Source: JBOHHR01 sp050740975 (GTDB taxonomy: Bacteria > Pseudomonadota > Gammaproteobacteria > JBOHHR01). Taken from it: DNA of 6,828 nucleotides. The notes under the pieces are model-generated. The model searched no databases and was not told the DNA's origin. It saw nothing but the letters and a program-made list of their open reading frames with translations. Both the position numbers and the translations under genes were made by a program. The stretch covers positions 1-6,828 of the forward strand of contig JBOIEE010000202.1 of assembly GCA_050740975.1 (NCBI GenBank). The letters run 5' to 3'. Positions 1-6,093 of the stretch are shown here, one piece after another (the first letter of the stretch is position 1; every line of letters begins with the position of its first letter).

Positions 1-2148
1 CGCTCGGGGTCGGGCCGGGCTGCCGTGGTGACCGATGAATTCCATGCGATCCGCGGTGAAACTCAAGCTCGAGTTCTTCGGCATCAACGCGGCGGCAAAC
101 ACTACCCCGTCGCTGAACTCGTTGTTATGATGATTGCGCGCCAGCAACGCCTTGCACTCTGGGTCGTATTCGGTCACGACGAAGCGAGCGCTCTCGCGTG
201 CCGAAGTCCCGAGCACTAGGCGGTGGTAGAAGAAGATCGATAGCCGCCTCCGCTTCTGGCTTAAGTTAACCAGACGCACTTGGGTGAGCTTGACTGGGGC
301 ATCACGCGCGATGAAGACCACGGTTTCCTGTGTGAGGTCGAAGCTGGTGTGCAAGCACTTCGTATAGCCGAAGCCGTGGCGTAGCTCGTAGGCGGATGGG
401 CTCGGCGATGGGCCGGGCAGCGGCGACCAATAGTTCCCCGCCTCTTCATCGCGCAGGTAGAGCGCCTCGCCGTGGGGATCGATAACTGGGTCGTTGGACC
501 ACGGTGTTAGGCGATTTTCGCGGCTGTTGCGCGCCCAGGTGGTTCCGGCGCCGCGTTCACTGAGCAGACATCCAAACCCGCGGTTGGCGATCACATTGAT
601 CCACGGCAGCGGCGGCAGGCCTCTGTCGGCGGATGGCGCGACCCGAATTACGTACTCCCGGCCATCCGCGGCAAAACCTCCATGACCGTTGTCAAAGAGC
701 AGTGCCGGTTTGCATGGCTGTTGTGAGGTATGGTATTTAGAGCGCTCTTCGATAGCGCGGTAGCACGGCTCGGGAGTCTGGCCAGTGGGTGAGATGGCGG
801 GTAAGGCCAAGTCGATCAGCGTTCCCCGACTGATGCAATGCGCGGCCGTCTCCAGAAGATCGAGTTGCTCCGCTGTGATCTGGGACGGATGCAGCAGCAC
901 AAGCTTTCCCCTGTTGCCGTGCGGAAGCGCAAGGCGCTCAATCGCAGCTCTTTGTTCCGCGAGCACCTGCCCCACGGATGAGCCTTCGGCCAGCACAAAA
1001 AGATCGACTGCTAAGCCTTTTGACGCCCAATACGACTGCGCCTGTACCAGATCGCGCAAGCGCTCCGGTGCCAGGCCTGTGGGCGGGCGCGCGAGCACCA
1101 GTGGTGCCGTGCCAGACAACCCCCAGCGATGCAGTTCCGATAAGCGGCCGCGTGCCCTGGTCACGATCTCCGGTGCCGCTCTTAGCGCGGGCTCGCCATA
1201 CAGCAGTGCCGCCCCCAGCGCTTGCAGCCTTGCGGCCTGGTCGGCTGTGAGCCCTAAATGCCGCAGAAGCGTGCGCTCCAAAGCCGCTGCGCCCGCAAAT
1301 GCCGCGTCTACGGCAGTCCCCACCCCGCGCTGTCCAGCCAAGCGCAGCGCCGCTTCCCGACTCGCGGCCGCCCCCAACACCAAGGTACACTCGGCTTCCA
1401 ACCCCGGTTTAAGCGCGACTATCCGTCTCAGAGACAAAATGGGATCGAGCACATTGCCCACCGTTCCGGACAAGGGCGCGAAGGAATTTAAGGCTAGCGG
1501 CCGCGATAGATCTTGCCCGCGGCCGATGAAGCGCATGCGATCGGTCTCGTAGCTGAGGGCGCCCGGACCGCGCAGGGCTGCAGAAACCCAGGGCGAGGAC
1601 TCCGCCGCGCTGCGCGGCCTGCGCCGCGCCAGCAATACCTCCGAATCATGCTCGGTCTGCACGAAGAGATTGGAAAACGCCGGGTGAGCGGCATCGGCGG
1701 CGGTCCACTGGGCCACCACCTCAAGGTAACTGGTAAGCTCGATCCGCCGCGGGCGGGAGCTGTGATTGACCAGCCGGATACGCCGCAGCTCGCAGTCCGC
1801 GTCGCAGAGCACACAGACTTCCATGCGCGTTTCGATCTCCATATCGAAGCGCGCGATGGTGACTCGGCCCGGATCACAGCGCGCCTCGTAGCGTTCGGGT
1901 GTGACCAGCGTCGGCTGGACCCCCACGGACCAGAAGTATCCCGTATCGAGGTCGCGCAAGTAGACAAAAAACCCGTCCGTGTTTTCGATGCGATCCCCCC
2001 GCCAGCGGGTCAGCGCCACCCCGTCGCAGCTCGAATAACCGCTTCCCGCCTCATCCAGCAGCACGGCATAGCGGCCGTTCGATAACAGGGCCGCATAAAC
2101 AAGAACCCGATCATAGGCCTTTTGTTTCTCTCGCTGCTGCGTGCTCAT
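1..2148 (-). CDS. GH94-type protein, like the C-terminal half of cyclic beta-1,2-glucan synthase (partial, C-terminus outside window)
   Basis: An uninterrupted reading frame of 716 codons starts at the ATG ending at 2148 and is still open at the left edge. Two carbohydrate-binding beta-sandwich regions of the glycosyltransferase-36/GH94 type follow each other. The first covers about residues 20-270, with LSNGRYAV at 22-29, RWRGD at 48-52, YLRD at 63-66 and AAHPAFSNLFVQTE at 153-166. The second starts near residue 485, with GHGGFAADGREYV, GFGCLLSERGAG at 524-535, NSREN at 541-545, LTPWSNDP at 547-554 and then GEALYLRDEE and HGFGYTK. These blocks match NdvB/ChvB in order. The (alpha/alpha)6 catalytic barrel should lie beyond the edge, so its acid residue cannot be checked. 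In the family this half does phosphorolysis or chain-length control of beta-1,2-glucan; freestanding relatives are beta-oligoglucan phosphorylases. No other start lies upstream before the in-frame stop at 2269-2271. The ribosome site is weak (TTGGA). There is no signal peptide, so it is probably cytoplasmic. Confidence 0.9.
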   Translation of the reverse strand, partial: MSTQQREKQKAYDRVLVYAALLSNGRYAVLLDEAGSGYSSCDGVALTRWRGDRIENTDGFFVYLRDLDTGYFWSVGVQPTLVTPERYEARCDPGRVTIARFDMEIETRMEVCVLCDADCELRRIRLVNHSSRPRRIELTSYLEVVAQWTAADAAHPAFSNLFVQTEHDSEVLLARRRPRSAAESSPWVSAALRGPGALSYETDRMRFIGRGQDLSRPLALNSFAPLSGTVGNVLDPILSLRRIVALKPGLEAECTLVLGAAASREAALRLAGQRGVGTAVDAAFAGAAALERTLLRHLGLTADQAARLQALGAALLYGEPALRAAPEIVTRARGRLSELHRWGLSGTAPLVLARPPTGLAPERLRDLVQAQSYWASKGLAVDLFVLAEGSSVGQVLAEQRAAIERLALPHGNRGKLVLLHPSQITAEQLDLLETAAHCISRGTLIDLALPAISPTGQTPEPCYRAIEERSKYHTSQQPCKPALLFDNGHGGFAADGREYVIRVAPSADRGLPPLPWINVIANRGFGCLLSERGAGTTWARNSRENRLTPWSNDPVIDPHGEALYLRDEEAGNYWSPLPGPSPSPSAYELRHGFGYTKCLHTSFDLTQETVVFIARDAPVKLTQVRLVNLSQKRRRLSIFFYHRLVLGTSARESARFVVTEYDPECKALLARNHHNNEFSDGVVFAAALMPKNSSLSFTADRMEFIGHHGSPARPRA

Positions 2149-2219
2149 GGGAATCCAAGCGGTGGATAGTTCGTTCGAACGGTCGGGTCGCGCGCGCCCA
2201 TCGATTGCCCCTGGTGAGA

Positions 2220-2981
2220 TTACGCGTTTGCTAGCGGCATCAGCGACTGAACGAAAGACTGCATGCGTCTAAAGTGCGAGCCCTCCCAATACAAGCGCCC
2301 ACAACCACCACAGGCGAAAAATCTGCCATGAGACACACCGAGCTCGAGCGGGAGACGGCTGCGGGCGGCATTCTTGTCGATCAACTGCAGCGCTGCGTTA
2401 CAGATCATGCAACGGGTAAACGGTTTGGTGGAGCGATACAAGTCCAACCGCGCTAATAATTCCGCGAGCTGTTCTCTCGGGCGTATCGCGCGCACGTACA
2501 AGGCATGCAACAGCGCTTTGCGCATCAGCAGTGCACGGTCTTTGGTCAGCAAAATCCTGCCCTCAGCAAGCGAGATTGAGACCAGTTGCTGGTCGTGGTA
2601 ATCATTGCGAAACAAGGTGTCAAAGCCGAGCATGCGTAAATACCTGGCCAGCGCCCCCAGGTGTGCATCGGCGACAAACCGGGTCCGGCGCAAGGGTTTG
2701 CCCCCTAAACACCTCAGCCTGGAAATATCAAAGCACTCAAACAGAGGATAAACACTGACCCGATCCCCGTCCTCAAGGCGCCGAGAAAACCCCACTGACT
2801 CTCCGTTGACCAGTACCAGGTCCACTTCGGTATGGGGAACACCTAACGCTTCGATGGCATGTTTGACCGTCGCGTTATCAGTGATCACGGGCCAGAAATC
2901 CCGCTTTCTCCGGCTTTCGAGAAGGAAATCGTTCAGCTCTTCGTAGAATCTAAACTCGACTCTCACCTGGCTGGGCATCAC
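2220..2981 (-). CDS. Ubiquitin-like/Mut7-C PIN-type RNase with zinc ribbon
   Basis: The 253-residue protein has three parts. Residues about 5-82 form a ThiS/MoaD-like ubiquitin fold of the ub-Mut7C type, ending in LEDGDRVSVYPLFE. Residues about 100-180 form the Mut7-C (DUF82) PIN-like nuclease core, with FVADAHLG (D105), LRMLGFDT (D121) and LLTKDRALL (D148) as the acidic, probably metal-binding residues. Residues 191-227 hold a zinc ribbon with C191, C194, C224 and C227. The length is normal for the bacterial fused form and no key residue appears lost. The family is predicted to cut RNA; its substrate in bacteria is not established. The frame opens with GTG (2979-2981) followed by ATG (2976-2978); neither has a clear Shine-Dalgarno, so the ATG may be the true start. 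It begins 32 bp after the phosphatidyltransferase and lies 71 bp before the GH94 gene, which suggests co-transcription. Confidence 0.9.
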   Translation of the reverse strand: MMPSQVRVEFRFYEELNDFLLESRRKRDFWPVITDNATVKHAIEALGVPHTEVDLVLVNGESVGFSRRLEDGDRVSVYPLFECFDISRLRCLGGKPLRRTRFVADAHLGALARYLRMLGFDTLFRNDYHDQQLVSISLAEGRILLTKDRALLMRKALLHALYVRAIRPREQLAELLARLDLYRSTKPFTRCMICNAALQLIDKNAARSRLPLELGVSHGRFFACGGCGRLYWEGSHFRRMQSFVQSLMPLANA

Positions 2982-3013
2982 ACGGTAACTGGAACGCGTT
3001 AAGCGCTATGAGA

Positions 3014-3622
3014 CTATAGTCGATTTTCCGCTCCCAGGCCCCTTAACTGGCGGCGGTATTGCTGCAATACCAGGATGGCTCCCAGGGGCGCAAACACGGT
3101 AGCGGCGATCAAGAACAGCGTCAGGCCATCAAACAGGGTAACCAAAGGCACGAGGTAGAGCACATCTTCGGCTTCAAAACCAGCGATGCTGGGCTGCTGG
3201 GTGGCCGTCCTTCCTAAGCGCTTCTCTATGCTATTGCGCAAATGAAAGATGACAGCCACCGCAGAACCAGCCGCGATCCCCATCGGCAGCGCCCACATCC
3301 CAAGCTCCCCATGACTCAATCCTATCCCGATGCTAAAAAACAGTAACACGGTAACCACGGCGTCACAGGCCAGATCGTAGTAATGGCCAAAACGCGAACC
3401 CTTACCGGTGATGCGGGCCAGCTCACCATCGGTATGGTCCAATAAATTCGACAAGGCGAAAAGCCAAGCGCCGAGATTAGGCGACCGGCTTGCAAACGCC
3501 CAGGCGGCGCCCAAACCAGCGACCAGCCGCAAGCTCGTCAAGGCATTAGGGCTAACCCTGGTGTCTTTAAGCGGCCGCACCAATATGTAGGCCAGCCGCG
3601 CATCCCAGGACCTAGAGCTCAC
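3014..3622 (-). CDS. CDP-alcohol phosphatidyltransferase family protein
   Basis: This is a 202-residue integral membrane enzyme with the full CDP-alcohol phosphotransferase signature: D62-x2-D65-G66-x2-A69-R70-x8-G79-x3-D83-x3-D87, read as DHTDGELAR then GHYYDLACD. The four aspartates bind the metals and activate the acceptor alcohol, and all are present. Hydrophobic stretches fit about six membrane helices: around 25-45, 50-60, 86-104, 110-128, and two between 152 and 186. The family transfers a phospho-alcohol from a CDP-activated donor to an acceptor alcohol, making phospholipid or inositol-phosphate products. The sequence does not reveal the substrate; the DHxDGELAR form is unlike PgsA or PssA as I know them. 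The start is GTG at 3620-3622, supported by an AGGTGA ribosome site 7 nt upstream. It sits 28 bp downstream of the HpnL-like gene, so the two are probably functionally paired. Confidence 0.9.
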   Translation of the reverse strand: MSSRSWDARLAYILVRPLKDTRVSPNALTSLRLVAGLGAAWAFASRSPNLGAWLFALSNLLDHTDGELARITGKGSRFGHYYDLACDAVVTVLLFFSIGIGLSHGELGMWALPMGIAAGSAVAVIFHLRNSIEKRLGRTATQQPSIAGFEAEDVLYLVPLVTLFDGLTLFLIAATVFAPLGAILVLQQYRRQLRGLGAENRL

Positions 3623-3629
3623 GAAGATG

Positions 3630-3635
3630 TCACCT
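3630..3635 (-). promoter_or_regulatory. Ribosome binding site of the phosphatidyltransferase gene
   Basis: On the minus strand this reads AGGTGA, a strong match to the 16S rRNA tail, 7 nt before the GTG start at 3622. It is the only clear Shine-Dalgarno in the four-gene minus-strand run and decides the GTG start of this gene. Confidence 0.7.
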
Positions 3636-3650
3636 CACGCCGATTCGGAA

Positions 3651-4679
3651 TCATTCCTGATGCCTTTGCAAAGCGACGCTGTCATCTAAGCCGCGGGCGC
3701 GGCCTACCCAAACCTTATGCAGGTGGCTAAATTGCCAGTAGAGCAACCCCGGAATGCCCCATGCTAATTCCCTTGCCCGCTTGAGCAAGGCGAGCGCGAG
3801 CGCGACGTCCGGGGCCGCGCCGACCGCCCCGCCCAGTACGATCAAGGCCCCTTCTTGGATCCCGAGTGCGCCGGGGATCATGAACGCGGCGCTGCGAACC
3901 GCCCGCAGGAGACTCTCCACCATCAGCGCCTGGGTAAACGTTAGCGGGTGTCCCAAAAAGTAAAACCCCATCCACACTTCGATTGCGCCAGCACACCAAC
4001 CCGCGAAACGCCATCCAACCGCTATGAACACGTCCCACCGACGCGCATAAAGCGCCGTTATCTGTGCATCCAGAGCCCTACCAGTACCGACCAAGCTTAA
4101 CCAGGACTCCTTACGGATCACACGCACTACCAGTTGACTGGAGAAGGCGAACAAACCGGCTCGCTGCGCGGTGTAAAACCCTGCCACCAGGAGGCACAAA
4201 AGTCCACATCCCACGGCGGCGGCGCTAACGAGATCGCTTCGTCCCTCGACTCCGAAAGCCAAGGCGATCCCCATTGCAGTGAACATACACTGGCCGGCGA
4301 TGCCGGCGGTCATATCCCCGATCACGCTCGCTCCGGCGTTGGCACCTGGGATCCGAGCGAACCCCCTGAGCAGCCAAGCGCGAAGAAATTCCCCGGCGAC
4401 TGCGGCCACTGGCAGCAGGTTATTCACCGACTCACCGATCCAGCGGATACGAAACAGCACCCATAACGGAGGCCGTTGCCCTGGCGCTAGCAAGCGGCGC
4501 CATGCCAAAGCATCCGAGAGCATAGGAACGGCTTGCCCAAGCGGTACGATACAGATCCCCCACCCGGCGACAATGACGGCATTGAGCACCGTGCGGAGCC
4601 CTTGTGCTACCAGCAGCCAAAGAAACAGAACCAAGCCCGTGATCCACACCAGGTAGCCGGCAAATTTAAGCCTCTTCAC
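3651..4679 (-). CDS. hpnL: HpnL-like membrane protein (lysylphosphatidylglycerol synthase TM-region/flippase-like family)
   Basis: This 342-residue polytopic membrane protein has about seven or eight hydrophobic segments, for example around 8-28, 33-56, 116-142, 150-170, 216-241, 262-284 and 286-299. Family blocks visible are NNLLPVAAVAGE at 86-97, LLRAVRSAAFMIPGALGIQEG at about 257-277 and KRARELAWGIPGLLYWQ at 300-316. These match the HpnL branch (TIGR03476) of the UPF0104/lysylphosphatidylglycerol-synthase membrane family, found in many hopanoid gene clusters. Members are thought to move or modify lipids, but the exact reaction is not settled and no other hopanoid gene is in view, so the symbol describes family only. 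The soluble transferase domain of MprF is absent. The start is GTG at 4677-4679; a stop at 4698-4700 blocks extension. No strong ribosome site or promoter is visible upstream. It is the first gene of the minus-strand run. Confidence 0.85.
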   Translation of the reverse strand: MKRLKFAGYLVWITGLVLFLWLLVAQGLRTVLNAVIVAGWGICIVPLGQAVPMLSDALAWRRLLAPGQRPPLWVLFRIRWIGESVNNLLPVAAVAGEFLRAWLLRGFARIPGANAGASVIGDMTAGIAGQCMFTAMGIALAFGVEGRSDLVSAAAVGCGLLCLLVAGFYTAQRAGLFAFSSQLVVRVIRKESWLSLVGTGRALDAQITALYARRWDVFIAVGWRFAGWCAGAIEVWMGFYFLGHPLTFTQALMVESLLRAVRSAAFMIPGALGIQEGALIVLGGAVGAAPDVALALALLKRARELAWGIPGLLYWQFSHLHKVWVGRARGLDDSVALQRHQE

Positions 4680-4739
4680 AAACGGACGCTGTTGCAGTCA
4701 GGGCACCGGAAATAGCGATGTGTTGAGCAAGATATCTTT

Positions 4740-4758
4740 CGGATCTTGGCCGGATCCG
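4740..4758. repeat. Small inverted repeat upstream of the HpnL-like gene
   Basis: CGGATC and GATCCG form a 6-bp perfect inverted repeat with a 7-nt loop, about 60 bp upstream of the GTG at 4679. No T-run follows on either strand, so it is not a standard terminator. It could be a regulator site for the operon or chance. I see no convincing -35/-10 pair in 4680-4809. Confidence 0.3.
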
Positions 4759-4809
4759 TGCGTTCCTCTGTGTCGTTACTCTTAAGCTAGGCTTTGTCGC
4801 GCTGAGCGG

Positions 4810-4854
4810 TGGTGGGCGATGCTGGTATCGAACCAGCGACCTCCGCCGCGTGAA
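4810..4854 (-). other. 3' half of a tRNA-Val (CAC-type) gene, probable attachment-site remnant
   Basis: Read on the minus strand this is a clean tRNA 3' half of 45 nt: loop TTCACGC, stem strand GGCGG, variable AGGTC, T-arm GCTGG-TTCGATA-CCAGC with a perfect 5-bp stem and 7-nt loop, acceptor strand ATCGCCC, then ACCA. Placing U33 and counting back from the T-arm gives anticodon CAC (Val). The acceptor strand fits the GGGCGAT start usual for proteobacterial tRNA-Val. The 5' half is missing: the adjoining bases cannot pair with GGCGG, and no D-arm or GGGCGAT partner appears in the following 150 bp. Such fragments are typically left when an element integrates into a tRNA gene. The exact 5' limit is uncertain by a few bases. 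Confidence 0.75.
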
Positions 4855-4917
4855 ACCAAAGGCTTTCACCGAGGTATTTACCAATCAACAAGTTACGCAC
4901 GCAAGCCCAGCGCGAAC

Positions 4918-4978
4918 GTGACTCAATGTGACCAGAATGTACAGCATGCGACTGGAGTGGGTCACGATCTGGGTCACG
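4918..4978. repeat. Cluster of four GTGAC/GTCAC boxes beside the tRNA-Val remnant
   Basis: GTGAC occurs at 4918-4922 and TGTGAC at 4927-4932. In the opposite orientation TGGGTCACG occurs twice, at 4958-4966 and 4970-4978, spaced exactly 12 bp. The outer boxes face the inner ones as inverted repeats (GTGACC against GGTCAC). The cluster starts 63 bp from the tRNA remnant, a plausible place for integrase arm sites or a regulator. The 4861-5054 stretch shows no credible gene. Confidence 0.4.
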
Positions 4979-5054
4979 TTTGTCCCGACGCCGACGAATA
5001 CTTCATGTTCGAGCAGACTGCAGAGTTCGATTTTAGGTCCGCGTACGCATTTCT

Positions 5055-5075
5055 TTTTGGACATTATATCCAAAA
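5055..5075. promoter_or_regulatory. 21-bp palindrome, probable operator upstream of the tct remnant
   Basis: TTTTGGA and TCCAAAA flank the 7-nt spacer CATTATA. Across all 21 positions nine of ten base pairs are symmetric; only the C/A pair at 5062/5068 breaks it. It lies about 95 bp upstream of the old tctC start, the usual place for an operator. The shape, a TTGGA-type palindrome with an AT-rich centre, would suit a GntR-like dimeric repressor, but this is inference. No regulator gene is in the window. Confidence 0.5.
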
Positions 5076-5084
5076 CGAACATCT

Positions 5085-5101
5085 CGTGGCGGCGCGCCAC
5101 G
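5085..5101. repeat. Perfect GC-rich hairpin in the tctC leader
   Basis: CGTGGCG and CGCCACG form a perfect 7-bp stem around the 3-nt loop GCG. It sits between the operator-like palindrome and the old tctC start. It has no T-run of its own, so it could be a leader structure or a second protein site. Confidence 0.35.
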
Positions 5102-5114
5102 ACCTCCTTCCTCC

Positions 5115-5137
5115 CCGGAAGAATGGCTTCGGTTTTT
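5115..5137 (+). terminator. Weak terminator- or attenuator-like hairpin before tctC
   Basis: CCGGAAG can pair with CTTCGG around the loop AATGG, with one bulged G, and is followed by five T. It lies 31 bp before the tctC start codon. The stem is short, so this is a low-confidence call. Confidence 0.25.
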
Positions 5138-5154
5138 GTAAGGGTTTGCGACCT

Positions 5155-5160
5155 GGAGGA
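5155..5160 (+). promoter_or_regulatory. Ribosome binding site of the tctC remnant
   Basis: GGAGGA lies 8 nt before the GTG at 5169. This strong site, still well spaced, supports 5169 as the ancestral tctC start even though the gene is now broken. Confidence 0.65.
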
Positions 5161-5168
5161 GTTGAACA

Positions 5169-5349
5169 GTGAAACGCAGATTCGTATGGCTTATTGTTGG
5201 TGGCTATGGCCCAGCAATACCCGTCCTAGGTCATCACTCTGATCTGCCGTTCTCGGCCGGGGGACCCACCGACACCGTGCCGCGTTTCATTGCACAGGCC
5301 ATGGGCAACGACCTCGAGCAGACGATCACTGTCGAGAACGTAGGCCGCT
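5169..5349 (+). pseudogene. tctC remnant: 5' end of a tripartite tricarboxylate transporter substrate-binding protein (Bug family)
   Basis: The first 60 codons resemble the N-terminus of TctC/Bug periplasmic binding proteins, the ligand-capturing part of tripartite tricarboxylate transporters. There is a signal-peptide-like start (MKRRF then a hydrophobic run to about residue 21), then PFSAGGPTDTVPR at 27-39, the family's ligand-loop motif, and TITVEN at 52-57. The usual short stretch between signal peptide and PFxxGGPTD looks shortened. Intact TctC is about 320 residues; here similarity stops at about residue 60 and the frame passes into DNA that encodes TctA in another frame. The roughly 250 missing residues, tctB and the start of tctA were lost in one or more deletions. 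GTG start and ribosome site survive. It should not make a working protein. Confidence 0.75.
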
Positions 5350-5785
5350 TTGGATGGTTACCAGATGGCGCGTCAGGGCCAAGCCGGCAAGGCGCTCGCC
5401 ACCGCTGCGATCGGGTCTTTCTTCGCCAGTACCGTCTCTACGTCCCTGATCGCGCTGTTCGGGCCGCCCCTTGCGGAGATCGCGCTCAAGTTCGGCCCGG
5501 CCGAGTACTTCTCGCTCATGGCGCTGAGGCTGGTGGCCTCAGTGGGGCTCGCTCACGGCTCGCTTCTGCATGCGAAATGCGATGGGCATGGTCGTGCTCG
5601 GACTGCTGCTGGGGCTGATCGGCACAGACGTCAACTTGGGTATCGCGCGCTATACGTTTGACCTGCCGCAGCTCGCCGACGGCGTGGTGGGCATATTCGG
5701 CCTGGGCGAGATCGTTTGCAATCTCGAGCACGAACACGAACGCTCGGTGATAATGGCGAAAATCACGGCGTTGATGCCGAGCAAG
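5350..5785 (+). pseudogene. tctA remnant: middle part of a tripartite tricarboxylate transporter permease, frameshifted
   Basis: Two adjacent frames give continuous similarity to TctA, the large membrane subunit of tripartite tricarboxylate transporters. The first piece (5350 to about 5574) reads LDGYQMARQGQAGKAL, AAIGSFFASTVS and LKFGPAEYFSLM up to LAHGSLL. A shift near 5570-5580 moves to the next frame, which reads MGMVVLGLLLGLIGTD, LADG and FGLGEIVCNLEHEHERSV up to ALMPSK at 5785. About seven residues seem missing between LADGV and GIFGLGE. Only about 150 of roughly 500 residues remain, with both ends absent. An in-frame stop at 5341-5343 lies just upstream of the first piece. With the tctC start it shows a collapsed tctC-tctB-tctA operon. 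Confidence 0.85.
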
Positions 5786-5886
5786 GCCGGACAGGTGGGG
5801 TGTCACTCGAGAAAGGGCGATATTACCACCCGGCGCCCGAGATCGGGCATTTGATCGAGGCTGCCGAGCGGGTTTGCGTGCGAAAC

Positions 5887-5913
5887 TCCCGAAAAAGTCC
5901 CGAACTCACTTTG
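5887..5913 (+). repeat. 27-bp direct repeat, copy 1 (arm-type site candidate)
   Basis: It begins TCCCGAAAAA and matches the copy at 6094-6120 at 24 of 27 positions, in the same orientation. Inside it TCCCGAA occurs twice, 11 bp apart, about one helical turn. It lies 40 bp left of the tRNA-Met remnant, where an integrase arm site would sit. Confidence 0.6.
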
Positions 5914-5934
5914 TTGCGTGTTCGCACGGGTGAT

Positions 5935-5947
5935 GTAAGTGCTTGAT
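5935..5947 (+). repeat. 13-bp direct repeat, copy 1
   Basis: GTAAGTGCTTGAT differs by one base from GTAAGTGCCTGAT at 6057-6069. It sits immediately outside the CCA end of the tRNA-Met remnant, so the two copies bracket the core, as do the 27-bp repeats. Confidence 0.45.
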
Positions 5948-5952
5948 ATTGT

Positions 5953-5997
5953 TGGTGGAGATGGATGGGCTCGAACCACCGACCTCAGCATTATGAG
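5953..5997 (-). other. 3' half of a tRNA-Met (CAT) gene, probable attachment-site core
   Basis: On the minus strand this is a 45-nt tRNA 3' half: anticodon loop CTCATAA (anticodon CAT), stem strand TGCTG, variable AGGTC, T-arm GGTGG-TTCGAGC-CCATC (five pairs, one G-U), acceptor strand CATCTCC, then ACCA. It fits elongator tRNA-Met with a GGAGATG 5' end. The 5' half is absent: the adjoining GCGCT cannot pair with TGCTG, and no D-arm follows. Repeats at 5887-5913 and 6094-6120 flank it on both sides, giving an attP-like or tandem-element junction. Confidence 0.8.
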
Positions 5998-6000
5998 AGC

Positions 6001-6018
6001 GCTTATTGGTTTATAAGC
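6001..6018. repeat. Inverted repeat next to the tRNA-Met core
   Basis: GCTTAT and ATAAGC form a perfect 6-bp inverted repeat with a 6-nt loop, starting 3 bp past the anticodon-loop end of the core. Its place at the presumed crossover edge is suggestive of a recombinase core site, but it is short. Confidence 0.35.
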
Positions 6019-6056
6019 TATTGTTTTAATTGACAACATGCCGGGGCGATTGTTGC

Positions 6057-6069
6057 GTAAGTGCCTGAT
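6057..6069 (+). repeat. 13-bp direct repeat, copy 2
   Basis: GTAAGTGCCTGAT pairs with 5935-5947 (one mismatch), on the opposite side of the tRNA-Met core and in the same orientation. Confidence 0.45.
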
Positions 6070-6093
6070 TGTGCATAACCGTGCTGCACTGAT

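Noticed and set aside
785..1552. 255-codon plus-strand open frame, rich in Ser, Ala and Arg
   Set aside because: It lies fully antisense to the GH94 gene, shows no family motif, and its composition is that of a high-GC shadow frame. The minus-strand frame has clear NdvB similarity throughout.
938..1967. Minus-strand open frames of 150 and 157 codons at 938-1390 and 1494-1967
   Set aside because: They overlap the GH94 gene in other frames. The GH94 frame is continuous, so they do not signal a frameshift.
1513..2085. 190-codon plus-strand open frame
   Set aside because: Antisense to the first sandwich domain of the GH94 gene, with no recognisable motif.
4810..4900. Reading the Val-type fragment as tRNA-Glu (TTC) or as an intron-bearing full tRNA
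   Set aside because: Counting back from the T-arm places CAC at 34-36, and the acceptor strand fits Val rather than Glu. No D-arm or 5' acceptor strand is found upstream to support a split tRNA.
4819..5172. Plus- and minus-strand open frames of 70-117 codons over the tRNA-Val remnant and tct leader
   Set aside because: They cross the tRNA fragment, palindromes and tctC ribosome site, and contain no family motif or integrase signature.
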